A stretch of DNA of 64,000 bases from Ramlibacter albus. Its GTDB lineage: Bacteria > Pseudomonadota > Gammaproteobacteria > Burkholderiales > Burkholderiaceae_C. Position numbers and translations under genes: made by a program. Each line of letters begins with the position of its first letter. Position 1 is the first letter of the stretch. The stretch lies in contig NZ_JACORU010000004.1 in the NCBI RefSeq assembly GCF_014297445.1, positions 124,001 to 188,000 of the forward strand, in the 5' to 3' direction. Shown here piece after piece: positions 55,672 to 62,799 of this stretch. The notes under the pieces are model-generated. The model was not told the DNA's origin and searched no databases. It saw only the letters and a program-made list of their open reading frames with translations.

Positions 55672-56682
55672 TCAAATTCGGTCGCGCGTGGTCTGCCGCC
55701 GGGTTTCGGCGTGCGTGGAGGCGAAGAACGCGCGGGCGGCCTCGCAGTCGCGCGCTATCCCGGCCTTGAGCGCGTCAAGCCCGTCATAGCGCAGTTCGTC
55801 GTGCAGTTTGTGCAGCAGCTCCACGCGGATGATTTTACCGTAGGCCCCCTCCGGGCCGAGCTCGGAGGGCCAATCGAAGCAGTGCGTCTCAAGCAGCACC
55901 CGGCCACCATTGACGTCGTCGGCGTCGATGGAGGGCCGGATGCCGAGGTTGGCCACGCCCTCCAGCTCGCGCCCGGCGAGGCCGTGCACCTTGACCGCGA
56001 AGATCCCGCTGGCCGCCGGCTTCCAGTGGGAGAACCGCAGGTTGACGGTGTGGAAGCCCAGCTGCCGGCCGAGCTTGCGCCCGTGCACCACGTGGCCGCT
56101 GATGCTGTAGGGCCGGCCCAGGAGCGCGGCCACGCCACCCATGTCGCCGCGGCCCAGCGCCTCGCGCACGGCAGAGCTTGAAACCCGCAGGCCGTGCACC
56201 TCGTAGCTGTTCATGCGCGCGACGTCGAAACCGCGCCGCCCGCCGGCCTCGTCCAGCATGCGGTAGTCGCCCGCGCGCTTGGCGCCGAAGCGGAAGTCGT
56301 CGCCCACCAGCACGTACTTCACGCCCAGGCCCTGGACCAGCACGTCCTCGATGAACGCCTCCGGCTGCTGGCCGGAAAAGCGCGCGTCGAACTTCATCAC
56401 CACGCACTGGTCGACGCCGCAGCGCGCCAGCTCGGTGAGCTTGTCGCGCAGCGTGGCCACGCGCGCGGGGGCGAGCTCCGGCTTGCGCGTGAGCGCGGCG
56501 AAGTAGTCGCGCGGGTGCGGCTCGAAGGTCATCACGCAGCTGGGCACGCCGCGGTGCTTTGCCTCGTTGATCAGCAGCGCCAGCATGGCTTGGTGGCCGC
56601 GGTGCACGCCGTCGAAGTTGCCGATGGTGAGCGCGCAGGCCGGTGCGATGCCGGGATGGTTCAGGCCGCGGAAGATGTGCAT
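55672..56682 (-). CDS. ribF: Bifunctional riboflavin kinase/FMN adenylyltransferase
   Basis: This 336-aa enzyme makes FMN and FAD. The FAD synthetase domain has the nucleotidyltransferase motif GNFDGVHRGHQAML (about residues 21-34) and the later VHGLRVSSSAVREAL. The riboflavin kinase domain has GHVVHGRKLGRQLGFHTVNL and NLGIRPSI. Length is normal. ATG 56682 is the start; the gene is upstream of ileS on the same strand, giving the common ribF-ileS-lspA order, here with the palindromic repeat between the first two. Confidence 0.97.
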   Translation of the reverse strand: MHIFRGLNHPGIAPACALTIGNFDGVHRGHQAMLALLINEAKHRGVPSCVMTFEPHPRDYFAALTRKPELAPARVATLRDKLTELARCGVDQCVVMKFDARFSGQQPEAFIEDVLVQGLGVKYVLVGDDFRFGAKRAGDYRMLDEAGGRRGFDVARMNSYEVHGLRVSSSAVREALGRGDMGGVAALLGRPYSISGHVVHGRKLGRQLGFHTVNLRFSHWKPAASGIFAVKVHGLAGRELEGVANLGIRPSIDADDVNGGRVLLETHCFDWPSELGPEGAYGKIIRVELLHKLHDELRYDGLDALKAGIARDCEAARAFFASTHAETRRQTTRDRI

Positions 56683-56774
56683 TGGCTTGGCGCAATCATT
56701 TTTGTAGCAGCGCGAGCCCGTGTATCAAGGCGCATCAGCGGGTGAGCACCAAGCAGGGCAGCGCCAAAACAAGG

Positions 56775-56780
56775 TATATT
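56775..56780 (+). promoter_or_regulatory. Possible -10 element (TATATT) for the HNH gene
   Basis: TATATT lies 50 bp before the TTG start, in a comparatively AT-rich patch of the 147-bp ribF/HNH gap. No good TTGACA-like -35 was found 17 bp upstream (AGCAGG), so this is a weak promoter call. Confidence 0.3.
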
Positions 56781-56829
56781 GTGCCGTGGCTTTCAGTGTG
56801 TGTTCGGTTCCGAGGAACGGAGGCGCGTT

Positions 56830-57387
56830 TTGAAGGTGTTGAAGCTGTCGGCGCAGGGGCTGCCCCAGTCGTGGATCTCGCTGGAACAGGCGGTGCTGCA
56901 CTATGCCTGCGACCAGGTGCGCTGGGAGGCGGGCGCCGAAGTGGCCGTCTTCCGTGGCGGGCACAACGCGGTGACGGGCGAGCAGTCCATCATCACCGTC
57001 AACAGCATCATCGGCACGAAGGGCGTGCCCAACATCAACCCCTTCGACCTGAAGCCCGGGCTCACCAATGGCAAGTTGTTCGCGCGCGACCGCAACGTTT
57101 GCGCGTATTGCGGCGGGGAGTTCCATGAGGAGCACCTCACCCGTGAGCACATCATCCCGTTCGCGCAGAACGGGAAGGACCACTGGATGAATGTGGTGAC
57201 GGCGTGCCGGGCGTGCAACCACCGCAAAGGGAGCAGGACGCCGGAACAGGCGGGGATGAGCCTGGTTTATGCGCCGTATGTGCCTAGCTTGTGGGAGGAC
57301 TTCATTTTGAGGAACCGCAGGATACTGGCGGACCAGATGGAGTTCCTGATGGCGCATTTGCCCAAGAGTTCGCGGTTGCACTCCTGA
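56830..57387 (+). CDS. HNH endonuclease family protein
   Basis: This 185-aa protein starts at TTG 56830, with GGAGG six bases upstream; no ATG gives the expected KVLKLSAQGLPQSWISLEQA beginning. The zinc-finger HNH module has C91-x2-C94 (CAYCGG), EHIIP with H107, and CRACNH with C126, C129 and H131. The N-terminal half is a conserved extra domain (about residues 1-85). Such proteins are widespread as single genes in proteobacteria and are not obviously mobile or restriction-linked. Its nuclease activity and target are unknown. A strong terminator follows. Confidence 0.9.
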   Translation: MKVLKLSAQGLPQSWISLEQAVLHYACDQVRWEAGAEVAVFRGGHNAVTGEQSIITVNSIIGTKGVPNINPFDLKPGLTNGKLFARDRNVCAYCGGEFHEEHLTREHIIPFAQNGKDHWMNVVTACRACNHRKGSRTPEQAGMSLVYAPYVPSLWEDFILRNRRILADQMEFLMAHLPKSSRLHS

Positions 57388-57392
57388 AATGC

Positions 57393-57416
57393 AAAGAGCC
57401 CCTCGCGGGGCTCTTT
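57393..57416. terminator. Bidirectional terminator between HNH and repeat-protein genes
   Basis: AAAGAGCCCC (57393-57402), loop TCGC, GGGGCTCTTT (57407-57416) form a perfect 10-bp stem with A- and T-runs on either side. It would serve both the HNH gene (plus) and the VCBS-like gene (minus). Confidence 0.9.
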
Positions 57417-57438
57417 CACTTTGGGTTGCACAACACTG

Positions 57439-59931
57439 TCAGGTGATCTGCGCAGCCGTGAGGGCGTGGTAGCCGACCAGGACGATCTCGATGTTCTCGG
57501 TGGTCTTCCCATCCTTGTATTCGTAGAACACGTGGAAGCCGTCACCCTGGTCGTTCGAGCTCAGGTACTTCACATTGTTGGCGGACTTCAGGACATCGTT
57601 GCCGTCGAAGCCGATGAACTGCGTACGCTGGTTGATCGTGTCGAGGCCGTGGTTGACCATCCAGGACTTCACCGCGCCGTTCGGGTCCGCGTCCGTGTGG
57701 CCCTGGATCGCGATCTCGATGTTCGCCGTTGCGGTACCGTCTGCGGACGTGATGGACAGCGAATCGGAACGGTTGTCGCCGGTGTTCAGCGCATTCACGA
57801 CCGCCGAGTTGTCGAGCGTATAGCTCCACTGGCCCGTCGTGTCGTCGAACGTGAACTTGCCGTACGTGCCGTCCGTGGCGCCATGGCTGCCGAAATGGTT
57901 CTGGCCGTCGTCGACATCGCTGACGGTCGCCGTGCCGGTCGCGGTGATCACGCCGTCTTCCACGACCACGCCGGTCAAACCGCCGCCGATGCTCGCCGGG
58001 TCGTTGACGCCCGTCACCGTGATCTTGACCGACGAACTCGATTGCGCGCCGTTCTCGTCGGACATCGTGTAGTCGATCACGACGTCCTGCGTCGCACCTG
58101 CGACCAGGTGGTCGAACGATGCGCCCGCCGTGAAGACCACGTTGTTCCCGTCCATCGACGCGCCACTGCCGCTCACGCTGACCAGCGACAGCGCAGCGTC
58201 GTCGTCCGGGTCGGTGTCGTTGGCGAGCACGGCGACGCTGACCGAGGCGTTCTCGTTGACCACGCCTGTGTCCGCATTGGCCGTCGGGCCATCGTTCTCG
58301 CCATTGACGGTGACGGTGATGCTGCTGGAGCTCTGCGCACCGTGCTCGTCAGACATCGTGTAGTCGATCGTCACGGTCGCGCTCGCGCCCACCTTCAGGT
58401 GGTCGAACGTGCTGCCCGGGTCGAACTGGACCTTGCCGTCAGCGATGCTGGCCGCGCCCGCCGAGGCTGCCACCGAGACCAGCTGCTTGCCGGCGCCGTC
58501 GTCCGGGTCGGTGTCGTTGGCCAGCGCATCGATCGTCTGCACGGAGTTCTCGCCGCCGGACGAGGTGTCCGAGTTGGCCGTCGGCGTGTCGTTCTCGCCA
58601 TTGACCGTCACCGTGATCGAGCTGGAGCTCTGCGCGCCGAATTCGTCGGTGATCGTGTAGTTCACGGTCACGTCTTCGCTGGTGCCCTGGGCGAGGTGGT
58701 CGAAGGCCGCGCCCGGATTGAACTGCACCTTGCCGTCGACGACGCTGGCGGAACCCTTGTCGGCCGACGCGGAGACCAGGCTCAGTTGCGCGCCGTCGTC
58801 CGGGTCGGTGTCGTTGCCAAGCGCGTTGACCGTCTGCACGGAGTTCTCGCCGCCGGATGACGTGTCGGGGTTGGCGGTCGGGCCGTCGTTCTGGCCGGTG
58901 ACGGTGATCGTGACCGTGCTCGAACTGGTCGCGCCGAATTCGTCGGAAACGACATAGTTGACCGTCACCGTTTCGCTGGCGCCCTGCGCCAGGTGGTTGA
59001 ACTCGCTGCCCGGGTCCCACACGATCTGGCCGTTGGAGACCGTCGCCGTGCCCTTCGAGGCCGTGGCCGACGTGACGTTCAGCGCGGCGTTATGGTCCGG
59101 ATCCTCGTCGTTCGACGCGGCGGCGATGGTGATGGACGCGTTCTCGGTCGTCGAAGCTGTATCGGCCTTCGCCGTCGGCGCATCGTTCGTGCCCGTGATC
59201 GAGATCGTGACGGTGGTGCTCTTCGTGCCGTCGAACGACTTGACGTTGAAGGTCTCGGACGCGGTCTCGCCCTGCGCCAGCGAATTGGCGCGGCCGTCGA
59301 GCGTGTAGTCCCACCCGCCGCCGAACTTGACGTTGAGAGAGCCGAGCGCGCCGCTGGTGGCGGTCTGCGCCTGGAAGCCGCTCTCGCCCGTGTCCGGGTC
59401 GGTGATGCTCAGCGTGCCCGAGGTGAACGGGCTCGTGTCCTCCACCACGGAGCCGGCGCCCGTCGAGATGAACGTCGGGACGTCATTGATGCCGGTGAGC
59501 AGCACCGAAGCCTTGGCGGTGCTGTACGCGCCGTTGTTGCCGACCCAGACGATGTAGTAGAAGTTGTCCGCGATCGACGCGCCGGCGGGCAGGGCGACCA
59601 ACTGCGCTGCCAGCGCCGGTGTCATCGGCGGGGGCGTATAGGTCACGACACCGCCCGAGACGGAGATCGAGCCGCCCATGGACGTGGCCGTCGTGTTCTT
59701 CGCGGTGGGCAAAGCGCTCTTCGTGCTCGCGTTGTTCTGCGCCGCCTGCACCTCTGCGAGCGTGTACACGCCGACATAGGTCGAAGACGCCGCATCGTTG
59801 GCCAGCAGCGCGGCGACGGTCGTCGTCGTCGGGCTGAGTGAGCCCTGGGCGTTGGTCACAACGTCCGCGAAGCTGTCGTCCTTGGCCGGACCGTTGATCC
59901 AGGCAACTTCCTTGGTTGTCTTGGCTGCCAT
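57439..59931 (-). CDS. Tandem cadherin-like/VCBS repeat protein, 830 aa
   Basis: After an N-terminal region (1-145) without a signal peptide comes a VCBS-like domain (148-247), then four cadherin-like repeats of 97-99 residues starting near 248, 347, 446 and 545. Each opens ND.PTA..DT and has (E/A)N-D-x-DPD and a FDHL or FNHL motif, ending SSS.(T/K)ITVTG. A second VCBS-like domain (642-745, TGKFTFDD... WSYTLDNS) and a C-terminal tail of 85 residues follow. The acidic NDTDPDD loops suggest calcium binding. This is typical of type I-secreted adhesins or surface proteins, but no RTX repeats are present. ATG 59931 has GAAGGA upstream. Function in this organism unknown. Confidence 0.85.
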   Translation of the reverse strand: MAAKTTKEVAWINGPAKDDSFADVVTNAQGSLSPTTTTVAALLANDAASSTYVGVYTLAEVQAAQNNASTKSALPTAKNTTATSMGGSISVSGGVVTYTPPPMTPALAAQLVALPAGASIADNFYYIVWVGNNGAYSTAKASVLLTGINDVPTFISTGAGSVVEDTSPFTSGTLSITDPDTGESGFQAQTATSGALGSLNVKFGGGWDYTLDGRANSLAQGETASETFNVKSFDGTKSTTVTISITGTNDAPTAKADTASTTENASITIAAASNDEDPDHNAALNVTSATASKGTATVSNGQIVWDPGSEFNHLAQGASETVTVNYVVSDEFGATSSSTVTITVTGQNDGPTANPDTSSGGENSVQTVNALGNDTDPDDGAQLSLVSASADKGSASVVDGKVQFNPGAAFDHLAQGTSEDVTVNYTITDEFGAQSSSSITVTVNGENDTPTANSDTSSGGENSVQTIDALANDTDPDDGAGKQLVSVAASAGAASIADGKVQFDPGSTFDHLKVGASATVTIDYTMSDEHGAQSSSSITVTVNGENDGPTANADTGVVNENASVSVAVLANDTDPDDDAALSLVSVSGSGASMDGNNVVFTAGASFDHLVAGATQDVVIDYTMSDENGAQSSSSVKITVTGVNDPASIGGGLTGVVVEDGVITATGTATVSDVDDGQNHFGSHGATDGTYGKFTFDDTTGQWSYTLDNSAVVNALNTGDNRSDSLSITSADGTATANIEIAIQGHTDADPNGAVKSWMVNHGLDTINQRTQFIGFDGNDVLKSANNVKYLSSNDQGDGFHVFYEYKDGKTTENIEIVLVGYHALTAAQIT

Positions 59932-60027
59932 TTGCGTTTCCTTCGCGGTGGTCAAGGGGAAGAACGTCGTTTCCGGGCGTTCCGCTTGCAACGAAATGTA
60001 GGCAGCCTCCGCACCTTTTCCATCGTA

Positions 60028-60082
60028 CGTTTGCATGACGACCGTGACTTTCTCCTGCGAATGCAGGAGCGTCATGCAAACG
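60028..60082. promoter_or_regulatory. 13-bp inverted repeat with inner hairpin, divergent VCBS/cNMP-protein region
   Basis: CGTTTGCATGACG (60028-60040) and its exact reverse complement CGTCATGCAAACG (60070-60082) flank a 29-bp spacer. Inside, CTCCTGC (60052-60058) pairs with GCAGGAG (60063-60069) across a GAAT loop. The element lies in the 216-bp gap between the repeat-protein gene (minus) and the cNMP-binding gene (plus). It could be an operator read from both sides or a leader RNA hairpin. No regulator with a DNA-binding domain is encoded next to it. Confidence 0.6.
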
Positions 60083-60147
60083 CGCTATGGCGGCCCCGCC
60101 ACGAACGTGCCAACAATGCGTTACAAAACCCGCCCGGTGGAGGTGAC

Positions 60148-60636
60148 ATGAGCGCAAAGCAAGCCAGCAAGGTCGCGGACCTGTCCGCCCTCGTCACGGC
60201 CACCCGCAAGAACCGCGGCCGCGATTCCCTGGAGCCGTTCTTCAGCGAGACGACGTGGCGTTCGCTGGCCGGCTATGTCGTGCAGCGCAAGGTCAAGGGC
60301 CACACGCTGCTGATCGAGCAGGGCGCCACCGAGCGCAGCATGTACTTCATCGAGTCCGGGCTGCTGCGCGTGTTCCGCTCCGACAAGACGTCGCGCGTGC
60401 AATTGGCCGTGCTGGGTGCCGGCAGCGTCGTGGGCGAGGGCACGTTCTTCGCGCCGATCGTTCGCAATGCGTCCGTGGAAGCCGCGGAGCCCACGGTGCT
60501 GTGGGAGCTGACGCCGGAGACGTTCGCGGGGCTGGCCGAGGAGAACGCGAAGGCGGCGCTGGAGATCTCGATGGGGCTGGGGTGCGTGCTGTCGGTGAGG
60601 ATGTTGAGTGTGGCGGGGAGGATGGCGATTACGTAG
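60148..60636 (+). CDS. Cyclic-nucleotide-binding-domain protein lacking an HTH
   Basis: This 162-aa protein is a CRP/FNR-type cNMP-binding beta-barrel (residues about 30-125) with the phosphate-binding cassette pattern: GEG with E97, then R106 in VRNASV. This is what CRP uses to bind cAMP. The helical tail (EENAKAALEISMGLGCVLSVRMLSVAGRM) ends where the DNA-binding HTH should begin, and the gene stops there; nothing HTH-like follows. It would therefore act as a cyclic-nucleotide sensor or protein partner, not a transcription factor. ATG 60148 has GGTGGAGGTG upstream. Confidence 0.82.
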   Translation: MSAKQASKVADLSALVTATRKNRGRDSLEPFFSETTWRSLAGYVVQRKVKGHTLLIEQGATERSMYFIESGLLRVFRSDKTSRVQLAVLGAGSVVGEGTFFAPIVRNASVEAAEPTVLWELTPETFAGLAEENAKAALEISMGLGCVLSVRMLSVAGRMAIT

Positions 60637-60649
60637 GGCGCGTGTCCAC

Positions 60650-61132
60650 TCACTTTGCGGGAACCGTCTCGCGGAAGTGGCGTTGCAGGTGAACTTCCAG
60701 CGCAGCCTTGTCCAACAGGAGTTGCACATGGCGAGCACGCCCTTCGGAGGTCGCGGCCGCATCGCGCAACTGTTTTTCCCGGCTTTCGCCGGATCCGGGG
60801 AACGCCGCTTGCAATCCCTCGTTCACCGCCGCCGTCAAGCGATGAGCCTGCGCAACCGTGGCCAGGGCTTCTGCTTCCGCAACCGAACCCGCGTCGACGG
60901 CCTTGAGCAGGGCGCAGCGGAACTTCACGCATACCTCCGGCCTGACGTCATAAACCGTGCAACCACTCCTTGCCCACGCGGCACACGGCAGGGGAGCGCG
61001 AAACCATTCGCCCACGGGCTTGAACACGATGCCCGAGTGCTCGAGCTTCTTGCGTTCGGCGTCGGACACCTCGAAGGCGCCGAGCAAGGCCCCGGAGCAA
61101 CAGAGGCCGCACTCGATGCAGAGTCTCGACAT
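60650..61132 (-). CDS. YkgJ-family cysteine cluster protein
   Basis: This 160-aa protein belongs to the YkgJ zinc/iron-chelating family. The Cys pattern is CIECGLCCSG near the N-terminus and PLPCAAW...GCTVYDVRPEVCVKFRC (about residues 49-73). The rest is helical and charged. It may bind zinc or an iron-sulfur cluster. ATG 61132 is 22 bp after the PqqD-like gene stop on the same strand, so it could be the last gene of the lasso-like operon, though YkgJ proteins are common elsewhere. Confidence 0.88.
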   Translation of the reverse strand: MSRLCIECGLCCSGALLGAFEVSDAERKKLEHSGIVFKPVGEWFRAPLPCAAWARSGCTVYDVRPEVCVKFRCALLKAVDAGSVAEAEALATVAQAHRLTAAVNEGLQAAFPGSGESREKQLRDAAATSEGRARHVQLLLDKAALEVHLQRHFRETVPAK

Positions 61133-61154
61133 GCCGGCCTGGCCTATCTTGTTG

Positions 61155-61439
61155 TCAGGAGTGGGCCACGGCCACGAGGCCGGCAGACAGCAAAGCCTGC
61201 GCCAATTCCTCGAGGTCGCGACGCACGCGCTCGACGTCGACGCCGAATTCAGTTGCGATGGCGCGAGCCGCCGCCTGCACAGTGAGCCCCTGCACGGTCA
61301 GGAGGTCCCACGCTTGCGTGCCGATCGTGTCCAGGCCGTAGTAGTTGCCGCTCTCGGCTTGCAACAGGACCAGTTCGCCACTGAGGTTGGTGGTCAGCAC
61401 ACCCTCCGTCGCCTTCAGGCAGGTCGTCTCGCTCAACAT
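61155..61439 (-). CDS. PqqD-like RRE protein (RiPP recognition element, lasso B1-type)
   Basis: This 94-aa protein has a PqqD/RRE fold. The segment LLQAESGNYYGLDTIGTQAWDLL (key part YYGLDTIGTQAWDLL) has the conserved Gly and Trp of the family. The helical C-terminus is VERVRRDLEELAQALLSAGLV. In lasso systems this protein binds the leader Y-x2-P-x-L-x3-G motif and presents the precursor to the leader protease and cyclase. It overlaps the kinase 3' end by 7 bp (ATG 61439, kinase stop 61433), so it is coupled. Its leader-binding partner would be the protein at 62337-62753. Confidence 0.88.
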   Translation of the reverse strand: MLSETTCLKATEGVLTTNLSGELVLLQAESGNYYGLDTIGTQAWDLLTVQGLTVQAAARAIATEFGVDVERVRRDLEELAQALLSAGLVAVAHS

Positions 61440-62383
61440 CTTGGTTTCTCCTGCAGGCCCCTTGCGTGCGCTGCGAGTTGGGTCCGCACCTGCGCCAGCA
61501 TCTCGTACCGGCGCGGAAAGCCGAACCGGTAGATTGCCACGGTGCGGGCGACGCGGGCAAAGAATTCGAAGCGGGCCTGCAGCAGCCCGGGCGCGCTCGT
61601 GTCCAGCAGGAACGAATTGCTCATCAATTGGTAAATCGCCTCTCCGGGAGGTACCCGCTCGAATACCGGGGCCGTCGCCGGTTCGGACAGGAAGTAGATC
61701 GCGCCCACGGGCAGTTCACGGCCTGCGTGGCGGAATTTCGAGTCTGCGACGAAGCAGGCCTTCGACGTGTAGGCGGCGCCTTCGGCGCGCTGCGCGCCAT
61801 CCATCAATGCCCGGCCGGAGTCACCCCAGACCCGGATGCTCGGTTGACCTGGGACTGCGGCCAGGCCGCCGGCACGGAAGGCGACAAGCACGCCGTCGTC
61901 GGCGAGGAAGGGGTGCCCCGCAGCCGCGAACGATGCGGTGAGCGTGGACTTGCCGCGGCCGCTCGGGCCCAGCAGCAACACGGCGAAGCCGTCGATTTCG
62001 ACAGCACCGCCATGCAGCACGATATCCCCCCGCATGCTCAATGCCAGCGGAATGACTTGTGAGTGCAGGAGGTAGTCCACCGTGCCGGCCGGGGTGGCAG
62101 GGCTCCTTCGCGCCGTGAGCTCACGGCCCGCCGCATCGAGCGTGAATTCGGCGTAAGGCGGAAACTGGAGGAGGTAGCCGCCCGCCGGGCGGTAGATCGC
62201 AGGCCACGCCGATCCGTCGGAATCCTTGCGCACGCGCAAGGGTTCGGAGCCGGGCGTGCTGATGTCGCCGGGCTCCTTCTCCTCGAACCAGATGTCCGCG
62301 CAGCCGTCTCCCAGCCCCCCCCAGGAGACCAGGTGCCTAGTGGACAGCCGCACCGCCGAAGTCGCGAATGCCGAGCACCGCAT
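61433..62383 (-). CDS. HPr kinase/phosphorylase-like protein of the lasso-type cluster
   Basis: This protein has an HprK-like P-loop kinase domain. HGGAVEI at about 124-130 precedes Walker A GPSGRGKST (139-147) and the paired acidic site D162-D163 (FLADDGV). The C-terminal part (about 230-316) is family-specific. The start is uncertain: ATG 62383 (316 aa) overlaps the precursor gene by 47 bp, ATG 62425 gives 330 aa, and shorter starts would cut into IWFEEKEPGD. Relatives in lasso clusters phosphorylate a C-terminal Ser of the peptide (paeninodin type). It is coupled with the RRE gene downstream. Confidence 0.82.
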   Translation of the reverse strand: MRCSAFATSAVRLSTRHLVSWGGLGDGCADIWFEEKEPGDISTPGSEPLRVRKDSDGSAWPAIYRPAGGYLLQFPPYAEFTLDAAGRELTARRSPATPAGTVDYLLHSQVIPLALSMRGDIVLHGGAVEIDGFAVLLLGPSGRGKSTLTASFAAAGHPFLADDGVLVAFRAGGLAAVPGQPSIRVWGDSGRALMDGAQRAEGAAYTSKACFVADSKFRHAGRELPVGAIYFLSEPATAPVFERVPPGEAIYQLMSNSFLLDTSAPGLLQARFEFFARVARTVAIYRFGFPRRYEMLAQVRTQLAAHARGLQEKPRC

Positions 62384-62753
62384 AGTCGACCCGCTTGAAG
62401 CCATCCGGGTCGGTCGAGACGGCATGCGGAACGATCGGCTCCACCTCGTCGGCCATCACGCCGAAGTGCGTGCCGGCCGATCCCGCGTGGGGCATGTACT
62501 CGAACAGGTAGACCCCGAACCCGAGCCGGTGGTCGCCCACGCGCACGATGTTCTGCTTCACGCGCCGGTCGGATCGCAACTTGCCCCCGACGTCGGTGTT
62601 CGGCCCGTTGGAGCCCGCAGTCAGCTCTGTGACGGCTCCATACAGCTTGAGCTTGGGCGCGCTGTATTCGCCCTTCGGGGCGGACACGGCTTCGCGCGCT
62701 TCTTCAGGCTGCAAAGGTTCCGCTTTCGGTTGCAATTTGATGACGTCCTTCAT
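62337..62753 (-). CDS. Lasso-like precursor fused to a Peptidase_S74 auto-processing domain
   Basis: This 138-aa protein starts at ATG 62753 behind a perfect AGGAGGTG. Residues 1-29 are a charged leader. Residues 30-45 match the lasso leader motif Y30-x2-P33-x-L35-x3-G39-x5-T45, with Thr at -2 from G47. Residues 47-60 (GSNGPNTDVGGKLR) would be the core, with D54 at ring position 8. From S61 the sequence is a Peptidase_S74 (intramolecular chaperone auto-processing) domain: S61-D-R-R-V-K66-Q-N-I, then FGVMADEVEPIVPHAV and PDGFKRVDYAVLGI. S61 and K66 have the Ser-x4-Lys dyad spacing of self-cleaving ICA domains, which cut before the Ser. It lies between the asparagine synthase and kinase genes. 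The homology of both halves is clear by eye; lasso formation is inferred. Confidence 0.83.
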   Translation of the reverse strand: MKDVIKLQPKAEPLQPEEAREAVSAPKGEYSAPKLKLYGAVTELTAGSNGPNTDVGGKLRSDRRVKQNIVRVGDHRLGFGVYLFEYMPHAGSAGTHFGVMADEVEPIVPHAVSTDPDGFKRVDYAVLGIRDFGGAAVH

Positions 62754-62799
62754 TTTCACCTCCTGCGATGGTTTAAGGTAACGGATGGTCTCCGGAGCG

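Noticed and set aside
57439-59931. Regular repeats that could be taken for a CRISPR-like or satellite array
   Set aside because: The period is about 295 bp and in frame, the repeats diverge at DNA level, and they encode cadherin-like domains.
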